Positions 36,291 to 43,784 of a stretch of DNA of 64,000 nt are shown here, piece by piece (the first letter of the stretch is position 1; the number at the start of each line of letters is the position of its first letter). Source of the stretch: Rhodocyclales bacterium (GTDB taxonomy: Bacteria > Pseudomonadota > Gammaproteobacteria > Burkholderiales > Rhodocyclaceae); the NCBI GenBank assembly GCA_016214145.1, contig JACRPA010000002.1, positions 930,001-994,000 on the forward strand. Reading direction: 5' to 3'. The translations under genes were made by a program, and so were the position numbers. The notes under the pieces are model-generated. The model searched no databases. It was not told the DNA's origin and saw only the letters and a list, made by a program, of their open reading frames with translations.

Positions 36291-36985
36291 TCCGCGCCAT
36301 CGCCTTCGATGCCTACGGCACGTTGTTCGACGTGTATTCCGTCGGCGCGCTCGCCGAGCAACTCTTTCCCGGCAAGGGATCTGAACTCACCGCCCTGTGG
36401 CGCAGCACCCAGATCGGCTACACGCACATCCGCACGCTGTCGGATCGCTACGTACCCTTCTGGCAGGTGACGGAAGACGCGCTGGTCTTCTCCGCGCGCA
36501 AGCTGGGGCTCGATCTGACGGAGGACGGACGCAGGCGCCTGATGAGCCAGTACACCTGCCTCTCCGCCTTCCCGGAAAACCTCGGTGCACTGAAGGAACT
36601 GAAACAGCTCGGCCTGCCGCTGGCCATCCTCTCCAACGGCACGCCAGAGATGCTCGACATCGCCGTCAAGAGTGCCGGCATGAGCGGCCTCTTCGACCAC
36701 CTGCTGTCGGTCGAGGCGGTGAAGAAATACAAGACCACGCCCGAGGCCTACCGGCTCGGGCCGGATGCCTTCAAGCTCCCCACGAGGGAGATTCTCTTCG
36801 TCTCGTCGAACTGCTGGGACGCCATCGGCGCCACCTGGTTCGGCTACACGACTTTCTGGATCAACCGCAGCGGCCAGCCGCTGGAGGAACTGGGCGTGCA
36901 ACCCACCGCCCAGGGCCGATTGCTGACCGATGTGGTTTCGTACGTGAACAATTCGCTCAAAAATTCAATCAAGGAGCCATCATGA
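36287..36985 (+). CDS. HAD hydrolase, (S)-2-haloacid dehalogenase type
   Basis: The 232-residue protein has the HAD motifs FDAYGTLFDV (nucleophile Asp8), LSNGTPEML, VKKYKTTPEAY (lysine) and SSNCWDAIGA. The YGTL, LWR, LSNG and SSNxWD set is that of L-2-haloacid dehalogenases, which yield 2-hydroxyacids such as glycolate. In this operon with hyi and aceB, real substrates might be haloacetates or a related C2 compound; that is inference. Overlaps of 4 bp occur on both sides. Confidence 0.87.
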   Translation: MIRAIAFDAYGTLFDVYSVGALAEQLFPGKGSELTALWRSTQIGYTHIRTLSDRYVPFWQVTEDALVFSARKLGLDLTEDGRRRLMSQYTCLSAFPENLGALKELKQLGLPLAILSNGTPEMLDIAVKSAGMSGLFDHLLSVEAVKKYKTTPEAYRLGPDAFKLPTREILFVSSNCWDAIGATWFGYTTFWINRSGQPLEELGVQPTAQGRLLTDVVSYVNNSLKNSIKEPS

Positions 36986-38580
36986 GCCTCAACCTCCCCT
37001 CAGGCGTGCAGATCAACGCGCCGATCCATCCCCGCTTCGACGAAATCCTCACGCCCGAGGCGCTGGCCTTCGTCGCCAAACTGCACCGCGCCTTCGAGAC
37101 GCGCCGCAAGGAACTGCTGAAGAAGCGCATCGAGCGCCAGGCGCGCATCGACGCCGGCGAGATGCCGGACTTCCTGCCCGAGACGAAGCACATCCGCGAG
37201 GGCGACTGGAAGGTCGCGCCGCTGCCGAAGGCGCTGGCGTGCCGCCGCGTCGAGATCACCGGCCCGGTGGAAGCCAAGATGATCATCAACGCCTTCAACT
37301 CCGGGGCGGACTCCTACATGACCGACTTCGAGGATTCCAACAGCCCGAACTGGTTCAACCAGGTGCAGGGCCAGGTGAACCTCTACGACGCCGTGCGCCG
37401 CAGACTGACTTTCACCAACGAGGCCGGCAAGGCCTACAAGCTCAACGACAAGATCGCCGTCATGCAGATCCGCCCGCGCGGCTGGCATCTCGACGAGAAG
37501 CATGTGCTGGTCGATGGCCAGCGCGTCTCCGGCGGCATCTTCGACTTCGGCCTGGTGTTCTTCCACAACGCCAAGGAGCAGATCGCCCGCGGCGCCGGCC
37601 CCTTCTACTACCTGCCGAAGATGGAATCGCACCTCGAGGCGCGCCTGTGGAACGACATCTTCTGCATGGCGCAGGACGAGATCGGCCTGCCGCGCGGCAG
37701 CATCAAGGCCACCGTGCTGGTCGAGACCATCCTCGCCACCTTCGAACTGGAAGAGATTCTCTACGAACTGCGCGAGCATTCCGCCGGCCTCAACGCCGGG
37801 CGCTGGGACTACATTTTCTCCTGCATCAAGAAATTCAAGAAGAACAAGGATTTCTGCCTGGCCAACCGCGGCGCCATTACCATGGAAGTGCCCTTCATGC
37901 GCAGCTACGCGCTGGCGCTGGTGAAGGCCTGCCACAAGCGCGGCGCGCCGGCCATCGGCGGCATGAGCGCGCTGATCCCGATCAAGAACGATCCTGTCGC
38001 CAACGAAAAGGCGATGGCCGCCATCCGCCACGACAAGACGCGCGACGCCAACGACGGCTACGACGGCGGCTGGGTCGCCCATCCGGGCCTCGTCTCCATC
38101 GCCATGGAAGAGTTCGTCAAGGTGCTCGGCGACCGGCCCAACCAGTGGGAGAAGCAGCGCAGCGACACCTACGGCCCGAAGGACTGGCTCAACTTCCAGC
38201 CCGAGCAGCCCATCACCGAAGCCGGCGTGCGCAACAACATCAACGTCGGCATCCACTACCTCGGCTCCTGGCTGGCCGGCAACGGCTGCGTGCCGATCCA
38301 CAACCTGATGGAGGACGCCGCCACCGCCGAGATTTCGCGCTCGCAGATCTGGCAGTGGGTGGTCAGCCCGAAGGGCAAGCTCGACGATGGCCGCAAGGTC
38401 ACCGCCGAGATGGTCAAGGGCCTCATCGTCGAGGAACTCGCCAAGGTCAAGGCCACCGTCTCCGCCGCCGGCGAAAAGACGGAGACCTACGACCAGGCCG
38501 CGGGCATTTTCGAGAAGATGAGCCTGTCGCCCGACTACCCGGAGTTCCTCACCCTGCCGCTGTACGAGGCAATGGAGTAA
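36982..38580 (+). CDS. aceB: malate synthase A
   Basis: The 532-residue enzyme condenses glyoxylate with acetyl-CoA to malate. Signatures include DFEDSNSPNW, IMQIRPRGWHLDEKHV-like text (VMQIRPRGWHL), PKMESHLEARLWNDIF, KATVLVETILA, GRWDYIFSCIKKF and HKRGAPAIGGMSALIP. It is last of the hyi-HAD-aceB unit, with AAGGAG before the ATG and ATGA overlap with the HAD gene. aceA is 14 kb away. Copies of the dispersed motif occur within it (37388) and over its stop (38579). Confidence 0.96.
   Translation: MSLNLPSGVQINAPIHPRFDEILTPEALAFVAKLHRAFETRRKELLKKRIERQARIDAGEMPDFLPETKHIREGDWKVAPLPKALACRRVEITGPVEAKMIINAFNSGADSYMTDFEDSNSPNWFNQVQGQVNLYDAVRRRLTFTNEAGKAYKLNDKIAVMQIRPRGWHLDEKHVLVDGQRVSGGIFDFGLVFFHNAKEQIARGAGPFYYLPKMESHLEARLWNDIFCMAQDEIGLPRGSIKATVLVETILATFELEEILYELREHSAGLNAGRWDYIFSCIKKFKKNKDFCLANRGAITMEVPFMRSYALALVKACHKRGAPAIGGMSALIPIKNDPVANEKAMAAIRHDKTRDANDGYDGGWVAHPGLVSIAMEEFVKVLGDRPNQWEKQRSDTYGPKDWLNFQPEQPITEAGVRNNINVGIHYLGSWLAGNGCVPIHNLMEDAATAEISRSQIWQWVVSPKGKLDDGRKVTAEMVKGLIVEELAKVKATVSAAGEKTETYDQAAGIFEKMSLSPDYPEFLTLPLYEAME
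37388..37412 (-). repeat. dispersed 25-bp motif, copy 8
   Basis: On the minus strand AAAGTCAGTC, spacer TGCGGCGC, ACGGCGT (16 of 17 fixed positions). It is inside aceB, where the sense strand encodes DAVRRRLTF. Chance similarity in a coding region is possible for this copy. Confidence 0.55.
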
Positions 38581-38617
38581 AGTCAGTCCCTGCAACACGG
38601 CGCCCCGCGGGGCGCCG
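38579..38617 (+). repeat. dispersed 25-bp motif, copy 9, fused to a GC hairpin
   Basis: AAAGTCAGTC, spacer CCTGCAAC, ACGGCGC (16 of 17) starts within the aceB stop TAA. Its 3' end merges with a perfect 9-bp hairpin (CGGCGCCCC/GGGGCGCCG, 38598-38617) followed by a weak T-rich stretch, which may act as the aceB terminator. Confidence 0.75.
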
Positions 38618-38626
38618 TTGCCTTTC

Positions 38627-39172
38627 ATGGCCCTCAAATCCACCATCTTCAAGGCCGAACTGCAGATTGCGGACATGGACCGCAACTACTATCAGGGCCA
38701 CTCCCTCACGCTTGCACGACATCCGTCCGAGACGGACGAACGCATGATGGTGCGGCTGCTGGCCTTCGCCCTGTTCGCCGATGAATATCTGGCTTTCGGC
38801 AAGGGACTCTCCGCCGAGGACGAGCCCGATCTCTGGAAGAAAGACCTCACCGGCGCCATCGAGTTGTGGATCGAGGTCGGCCTGCCCGACGAGCGCGAGA
38901 TTCGCAAGGCTTGCGGCAAGTCGAATCGCGTCGTGGTGCTGTGCTACGGCGGACGCGGCGCCGACCTCTGGTGGGGCCAGAACCGCGACAAGCTGGAGCG
39001 GCTGCGCAATTTGGTCATGATGAGCCTGCCGCCCGCCACCAGCCAGGGCCTCGCCGCGCTCGCCCAGCGCAACATGGGCCTGCAATGCACGATCCAGGAC
39101 GGCCAGGCCTGGCTGACCGACGGTGAGCGCACGGTGCACATCGAGCCCGTGAAGTTGCTGGGGCTCGGCTAG
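38627..39172 (+). CDS. yaeQ: YaeQ family protein
   Basis: The 181-residue protein matches YaeQ along its length: MALKSTIFKAELQIADMDRN, LTLARHPSETDERMMVRLL, DLWIE-like ELWIEVGLPDEREIRKAC and LQCTIQDGQAWLTDG. YaeQ has a PD-(D/E)xK nuclease-like fold; its cellular role is unresolved. The start at 38627 was chosen from the family N-terminus. It probably has its own promoter after the aceB hairpin. Confidence 0.92.
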   Translation: MALKSTIFKAELQIADMDRNYYQGHSLTLARHPSETDERMMVRLLAFALFADEYLAFGKGLSAEDEPDLWKKDLTGAIELWIEVGLPDEREIRKACGKSNRVVVLCYGGRGADLWWGQNRDKLERLRNLVMMSLPPATSQGLAALAQRNMGLQCTIQDGQAWLTDGERTVHIEPVKLLGLG

Positions 39173-39181
39173 ACTTCCGCC

Positions 39182-39709
39182 ATGGGCAACCACATCAAGC
39201 AGCTCAACGTCACCTTCATGGCGGCGGAGGACCGCATCCTGCTGCGGCTCAACACCACCGGCAAGGAAGAGTTCCGCATCTGGCTGACGCGGCGCATCGT
39301 GCGCACGCTGGCCGGCGAACTGGGCGGGACGGAGCGCAGGCTGCTCGGCCTGGAAAATCCGGAAAGCGGCTATGTCGCGCCGGGCGCCCGCGCCATCCAG
39401 GAGTTCCAGCGCGAGGCGCGCACGGCGAACGTCGATTTCGGCGAACGCTTCGAGGACGGCGCCGGCCAGTTGCCCTTCGGCGCCGATCCCGTCCTGGCGA
39501 CCGGATGCGAGGTGAAGCTGGAGGGGGAAAATGCGTCCGTGGCGCTGGTGCTGGGAAACAAGCGCACCCTCAACTTCGTGCTCGACGTGCGCGGCATCCA
39601 CGGCACCCTGGCGATGCTGCAGAAGGCGGTCGCCCACAGCGACTGGGATCTCGGGCTGGAACTGGAAAGCCCGGCGCCGCCCAGGGTCGGGCAGGCCGGA
39701 TTGCACTAA
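39182..39709 (+). CDS. conserved protein of unknown function
   Basis: I do not recognise this 175-residue soluble protein. It starts MGNHIKQLNVTFMAAEDRIL, has a central proline/glycine-rich stretch (PESGYVAPGARAIQEF) and ends with an alpha/beta part (VLDVRGIHGTLAMLQKAVAH). It has no signal peptide, membrane helix or metal motif. It lies 9 bp after yaeQ, so the two are probably co-transcribed, and it converges on tusE. Confidence 0.75.
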   Translation: MGNHIKQLNVTFMAAEDRILLRLNTTGKEEFRIWLTRRIVRTLAGELGGTERRLLGLENPESGYVAPGARAIQEFQREARTANVDFGERFEDGAGQLPFGADPVLATGCEVKLEGENASVALVLGNKRTLNFVLDVRGIHGTLAMLQKAVAHSDWDLGLELESPAPPRVGQAGLH

Positions 39710-39717
39710 GGGCCTGC

Positions 39718-40047
39718 TCAGACGCAGCCGGTCGGCTTCGGCATGCCGGCGTAGCGCGCGCCCTGCTTGGCCGGGCCGTAGGGGAACAGATCGAACAGGC
39801 GCCGCTTGTCCGACCATTCCTCGCCCAGTTCGTCCTTGAGCAGCTTCTGCATGATGCGCAGGTTCGGCGCCGTGCCGTTCTCCTGGTAATAAGCGCGGAT
39901 CCAGTTGAGCAGCTTCCAGTGGTCTGCCGTGAGCGGCAGGTTGTCCTGCTGCGCCAGGTGGCTGGCGATGTCTTCCGACCAGTCGTCCAGTTGCGCCAGG
40001 TAGCCTTCCGCGTCGGTTTCGATCTCTTTGCCGTTGATGGTAATCAT
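39718..40047 (-). CDS. tusE: TusE/DsrC-family sulfur-transfer protein
   Basis: The 109-residue protein has the family C-terminus GMPKPTGCV with the penultimate cysteine that accepts persulfide. The second cysteine of dissimilatory DsrC, ten residues earlier, is absent (GARYAG). It is thus the TusE type, passing sulfur for tRNA 2-thiouridine, or a related single-cysteine carrier. No dsrAB is nearby. Its promoter carries an IscR-type operator shared with the divergent CDGSH gene. Confidence 0.92.
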   Translation of the reverse strand: MITINGKEIETDAEGYLAQLDDWSEDIASHLAQQDNLPLTADHWKLLNWIRAYYQENGTAPNLRIMQKLLKDELGEEWSDKRRLFDLFPYGPAKQGARYAGMPKPTGCV

Positions 40048-40082
40048 GATGTTTTCTCTCTGTCGGGATTGGGGTTTTCTTT

Positions 40083-40120
40083 ATACTTGATATTATTAGT
40101 CAGGTATTATTCAATGTCAA
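40083..40120 (-). promoter_or_regulatory. tusE promoter with overlapping IscR type I-like operator
   Basis: On the minus strand TTGACA (40120-40115), 17-bp spacer and AATAAT (40097-40092). The 25-bp box at 40083-40107 (halves ATACTTGA and AGTCAGGTAT on the plus strand) fits 22 of 25 positions of the IscR type I pattern and covers the -10. The layout is nearly the same as at sodB. It also lies 53 bp upstream of the CDGSH start. Confidence 0.75.
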
Positions 40121-40159
40121 ACGAACATCCTGATACCCCCATCAAAACGGAGAGCCCCT

Positions 40160-40405
40160 ATGAACAACCCCGACATCCCGCAGAAAGCCCCCTACGCCGT
40201 GGACGTGGAGGCCGGCAAGAGCTACTGGTGGTGCGCCTGCGGCAAAAGCAAAAGTCAGCCCCTGTGCGACGGCTCGCACAAGGGCACGGCCTTCACGCCC
40301 GTCGAATACAAGGCGGAGAAATCGGAAAAGGTGTGGTTCTGCGGCTGCAAGCACTCGGCGAACAAGCCGCTGTGCGACGGGACACACAAGAAGCTGCCTG
40401 ATTAG
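40160..40405 (+). CDS. tandem CDGSH iron-sulfur protein
   Basis: The 81-residue protein has two CDGSH motifs: CACGKSKSQPLCDGSH (about residues 25-40) and CGCKHSANKPLCDGTH (about 61-76). Each should bind a [2Fe-2S] cluster through three cysteines and one histidine. Bacterial tandem proteins of this kind are probably electron or cluster carriers. An IscR-type operator upstream supports a link to Fe-S homeostasis. The coding sequence at 40251 is similar to the dispersed motif. Confidence 0.93.
   Translation: MNNPDIPQKAPYAVDVEAGKSYWWCACGKSKSQPLCDGSHKGTAFTPVEYKAEKSEKVWFCGCKHSANKPLCDGTHKKLPD
40251..40275 (+). repeat. possible degenerate dispersed motif, copy 10
   Basis: AAAGTCAGCC, spacer CCTGTGCG, ACGGCTC (14 of 17 fixed positions). 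It encodes the conserved CDGSH motif, so similarity may be accidental. Confidence 0.3.
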
Positions 40406-40426
40406 CGACTATCCTCAACTCGGCAT

Positions 40427-40488
40427 TGTGGGAGCGGCCTACTGGCCGCGATATTCGCTGCAATCGCGGCCAGTAGGCCGCTCCCACA
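40427..40488. repeat. 62-bp perfect palindromic REP-like element
   Basis: Two exact 26-bp arms (from TGTGGGAGCGGCCTACTGG to the complement ending CCGCTCCCACA) enclose a 10-nt loop. The GTGGGAGCGGCC type is a known extragenic palindromic repeat in several proteobacteria. It sits between the convergent CDGSH and hydrolase genes and could also stop transcription. Confidence 0.85.
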
Positions 40489-40534
40489 TGGGTGTTCGGG
40501 CGATGCTTGCCCTGGATGAAGTTTGCCGCCGCTT

Positions 40535-41389
40535 TCAGCCCAGTTCGGGCAGCAAATAGGTCCGCCACAGCGAGTGTTCGTACCTCGCCTTGAAGAAGCC
40601 GAAGTGCCCGATACGCTTCTCGCCGATCTCCTTCGGCGCGATGCGCTTCATGGTGCGCCGTGCATTGACATACTGGCCGTGGATCGACTCGGTGTTGCGC
40701 AGCGACATGAACTCGTCGTCGGTGAAGGACAGCGAGACGATCGGCGTCTGCACGGCGGCATACAGGGCGCGCGCCGACTCGCCCTCGACGCCGACCGCGT
40801 ACTCCGGGTCGAGGCACCAGCGCCGCCACTGTTCCATCACGCCGCGCGGCAGATCGCCCACCTTGCGCAGGCGCTTGCCGGGAAAATAGCCGAACAGGCG
40901 CACCGACAGCGGCGCCGCGACGAACCACAGCCACCACGACGTGCGGCGCAAGGCCGCCGTGTTCTCGCGCCAGTAGCCGCTGCCGGTGGCCACTGTCACC
41001 ACGCGCGACACCCGCTGGCGGTTCGGCACGAAGGGCAGGATCTGCCCGCCCAGGCTGTGCCCGACCCAGTGGAGCGGCTTGCCCTGAACCCGTGCAGTGA
41101 GAGCATCGATCATTGCCGCGCAATCCAGCTGCGCCCAGTCGAGAATGTCCGTCGAGACCTTGCGCAGGCTGCCGTGGCGCGACTGGCCGATGCCGCGGTA
41201 ATCGAAGGTCGCCACGAGAAAACCCTGCGTGGCCAGCCATTCGGCGAAGGCCGCGTAAAAGGCCTGCGTCACGCCCATGGCCGGCACCACCAGCACCGCC
41301 GCCCTGGCTTCGCCCGGCGGCGCGAAGAAGCGCGCAACGATGTGCTGGTGCGCGCCGATGGCGATGTTCTCGCGCGTGAAGGCGCTCAT
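40535..41389 (-). CDS. alpha/beta hydrolase
   Basis: The 284-residue protein has the nucleophile elbow GHSLGG (about residue 110), VVPAMGVTQAFYAAFAEWLA and FDYRGIGQSRHG, the pattern of serine alpha/beta hydrolases of the YheT-like kind; a late GHFGFF supplies the likely catalytic histidine. The substrate is unknown. Its ATG overlaps the folE-like stop by 4 bp, so it is translated with that gene. Confidence 0.82.
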   Translation of the reverse strand: MSAFTRENIAIGAHQHIVARFFAPPGEARAAVLVVPAMGVTQAFYAAFAEWLATQGFLVATFDYRGIGQSRHGSLRKVSTDILDWAQLDCAAMIDALTARVQGKPLHWVGHSLGGQILPFVPNRQRVSRVVTVATGSGYWRENTAALRRTSWWLWFVAAPLSVRLFGYFPGKRLRKVGDLPRGVMEQWRRWCLDPEYAVGVEGESARALYAAVQTPIVSLSFTDDEFMSLRNTESIHGQYVNARRTMKRIAPKEIGEKRIGHFGFFKARYEHSLWRTYLLPELG

Positions 41390-42018
41390 GGCATCTTTCC
41401 GGCAATGGCGCGCAGGAATTCCGTGCGCAGCTGGTCCGAATTCTCGAACGCCCCGGTAAAGGCCTGCGTCACCACGCGCTCGTCGCCGCGCCGATCCTCG
41501 CCGAGCAGCAGGCAGAGCTGCTCGGCCTCGACCACGCAGGCGCCGCCGGCGGCCTTGCCGTGCGTCACCAGCGCCTCGGCGATGTCGCGCGTCATCCATT
41601 CCTGATAGGTGAAGCGGTGGCCGATGGCATCCACCATGCGGGCGATGCGGCCGAAGCCGTGCAGGCGCCCGCCCGGCAGATAGGCGACATGCGCCACGCC
41701 GCGGAAGGGCACCAGGTGGTGCGGGCAGACGCCGTGCACCGCGATGCCGCGCACCACCACCATGTCGCGGCGGTGGTCCTCGAAGCCCTCGCCCAGCGCC
41801 TCGGCCGGATCCAGGTCGTAGCCGCCGAGCAGGCGCTTCTGCCACAGCGTGCGCACGCGCTCGGCGGTGCGGCCCATGTGCTGCATGTCGGGCGCGATGC
41901 CGCAGGCGGCAAGCAGGTCTGTGACCGCCTGCTCGAAGGCCGCCGGATCGAAGGCATTCTGGCGCGGAATGCCTACGCCGGCGCGGGGCTGGGATGCGTG
42001 ATCGGAACAGTCGGACAT
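41386..42018 (-). CDS. folE: divergent GTP cyclohydrolase I
   Basis: The roughly 210-residue protein has the FolE core: AAERV-like TAERVRTLW, GIAVHGVCPHHLVPFRGVAHVAYLP (zinc Cys-His) and GRLHGFGRIARMVD. The later zinc-ligand region reads EAEQLCLLLGEDRRGDER instead of the usual EAxHxCMxxRG. The cysteine is kept, but the neighbouring histidine is glutamine and the RG loop is changed. It may still make dihydroneopterin triphosphate or may be a specialised paralogue. The start at 42018 (MSDCSDHAS) was preferred to 42057. Confidence 0.82.
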   Translation of the reverse strand: MSDCSDHASQPRAGVGIPRQNAFDPAAFEQAVTDLLAACGIAPDMQHMGRTAERVRTLWQKRLLGGYDLDPAEALGEGFEDHRRDMVVVRGIAVHGVCPHHLVPFRGVAHVAYLPGGRLHGFGRIARMVDAIGHRFTYQEWMTRDIAEALVTHGKAAGGACVVEAEQLCLLLGEDRRGDERVVTQAFTGAFENSDQLRTEFLRAIAGKMP

Positions 42019-42220
42019 GGCGGCGATCCATCGGCTTGCGAAGCGGAAATCATACACGCCGGAATCGACGGTGTTTGAAGTGGCAAATTATTCACTTTAT
42101 GACATTAATCAATATTTCAGTGCACCCCGTGACATATTGACGCGCCAGACGCGCGGAAATGGCGATAATGGGCGCAACAAAAAACAAGAAGGTCAAAAAT
42201 GAACATCGGAATCCACATCA

Positions 42221-42523
42221 ATGCTGAAGGATCACGTGAAGATCGGCTCGGCCATCCTCAACCGCGAGTATTTCTGGTCGGTCGAATGCGGCAAATGCAA
42301 GGAGCCGCCTGAAGTCTATTATCGTCCCGACGAAGACAGCCCCAAGCAGCGGCTCGACCCGAGAAGAGCCCCCGGCACCGGCAGCCATGTCTTCGATCTG
42401 CTCAGCCCCGGCCTGTACTGCCTGAAGAACTTCTGCGGCGGCGGCTTTCGCTTCGACGCCAAGGTCAGCGTCACGGAACACGCCATCGACATCCTCCACA
42501 TCCTGGGGACGGCAGAGGTCTGA
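42221..42523 (+). CDS. small protein of unknown function
   Basis: The product (up to 100 residues) contains ECGKCKEPPEVYYRPDEDSP, a CxxC-type pair, and YCLKNFCGGGFRFDAKV. It has no signal peptide and I do not recognise it. The start is unclear: the ATG at 42221 lacks a ribosome site, and a GTG at 42236 has AAGGA nearby. An ATG at 42199 with a good AAGGT opens a different 36-codon frame that overlaps the beginning, so coupling through a leader peptide is possible. Confidence 0.6.
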   Translation: MLKDHVKIGSAILNREYFWSVECGKCKEPPEVYYRPDEDSPKQRLDPRRAPGTGSHVFDLLSPGLYCLKNFCGGGFRFDAKVSVTEHAIDILHILGTAEV

Positions 42524-42575
42524 ATCGCCGGGGGCGCGCGGCGTATAGTGTCCGTTTCCAGGACGCGCCGCCGCG

Positions 42576-43784
42576 ATGCCGAGACCATCCCATCTCCACC
42601 CTACCGACCTGCGCGGCTTCAGCCGGCTGACGATCGATGCCGTCGCCGGCTTGACCGACCTGGTGGAAGCGATGCATCGCAACATCGCCAGCACGCCGAC
42701 GCTTCTCGGCAAGCAGCCCTCCGGCCGCACGGGCGGCATCACCGGCCTCGTGTACAGCAGCATCCGCGGCATGACGAAACTGGTCGGCGGCGGGCTCGAC
42801 GCGGTGCTGGGACGGCTGGTGCCGCTCTTCGGCGAAAAGCACTCTTCGCCGGAACGCGAGGCGGTTCTGGCGGCGCTCAACGGCGTAATGGGGGATTACC
42901 TCGAAGCCAGCGGGAATCCGCTGGCCATCCACATGCGCCTGCGCCGTGACGGGCACCCACTGCAACTCGACAAGACGGCGCTCTCCTCCGCCATCCCGAA
43001 CGCCGGCGGCAAGCTGCTGGTGCTGGCGCACGGCCTGTGCATGAACGACCTGCAGTGGAAGCGGCAGGGCCACGACCACGGCGCCGCGCTGGCGTGCGAC
43101 CTCGGCTGCACGCCGGTCTATCTGCACTACAACAGCGGCCGCCACATCTCGACCAACGGACGCGAGCTCGCCGATCTGCTCGAAGCCCTGCTCGCCAACT
43201 GGCCGGTTCCGGTCAAGGAACTGGCGATCCTCGGCCACAGCATGGGCGGCCTGCTGGCGCGCAGCGCCTGGCATTACGGCACGGCGGCGGGCCACGCCTG
43301 GCCGCGGCGGCTGAAGAAGCTCGTGTTCCTCGGCACGCCCCACCACGGTGCGCCGATGGAGCGCGGCGGCAACTGGATCGACATCGCCCTGGGCGCCAGC
43401 CCCTACACCGCGCCGCTGTCCCGCCTGGGCAAGATCCGCAGCGCGGGCATCACCGATTTGCGCCACACCTGGCTCCTCGACGAGGACTGGCACGGCCGCG
43501 ACCGCTTTGCCCGTTCCGCCGGCCACCACGCGGTTGTCCCATTGCCCGAAGGCGTGCTGTGCTATGCGATTGCCGGGACCACCGGCAAGCAGGCGGGCGA
43601 TCTGAAAGACAGGCTGATCGGCGACGGGCTGGTGCCGCTGGCCAGCGCGCTCGGCTGCCATGCGGAGCGCGACAGGAATCTGATGTTCCCCGCCGACAGG
43701 CAATGGATCGCCCTGGAAACCGGCCACCTCGACCTGCTCGATCGGCCCGAAGTGTATGAGCGGATCAGGCGCTGGCTGGATTAG
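42576..43784 (+). CDS. alpha/beta hydrolase, PGAP1/lipase-like
   Basis: The 402-residue protein has an N-terminal helical region of about 140 residues (MHRNIASTPTLLGKQPSGRT, TGLVYSSIRGMTKLVGGGLD). A hydrolase domain follows with LVLAHGLCMNDLQW (oxyanion region), LGHSMGGLLARSAWHY (nucleophile serine), FLGTPHHGAPMERGGN and a late ALETGHLDLL histidine. This resembles PGAP1-like esterases acting on lipids or polyesters. The substrate is unknown. It converges on the next gene with a 4-bp overlap. Confidence 0.82.
   Translation: MPRPSHLHPTDLRGFSRLTIDAVAGLTDLVEAMHRNIASTPTLLGKQPSGRTGGITGLVYSSIRGMTKLVGGGLDAVLGRLVPLFGEKHSSPEREAVLAALNGVMGDYLEASGNPLAIHMRLRRDGHPLQLDKTALSSAIPNAGGKLLVLAHGLCMNDLQWKRQGHDHGAALACDLGCTPVYLHYNSGRHISTNGRELADLLEALLANWPVPVKELAILGHSMGGLLARSAWHYGTAAGHAWPRRLKKLVFLGTPHHGAPMERGGNWIDIALGASPYTAPLSRLGKIRSAGITDLRHTWLLDEDWHGRDRFARSAGHHAVVPLPEGVLCYAIAGTTGKQAGDLKDRLIGDGLVPLASALGCHAERDRNLMFPADRQWIALETGHLDLLDRPEVYERIRRWLD

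Noticed and set aside
39718-40047. Dissimilatory DsrC
   Set aside because: The second conserved cysteine is absent and no dsr genes are nearby, so TusE type is preferred.
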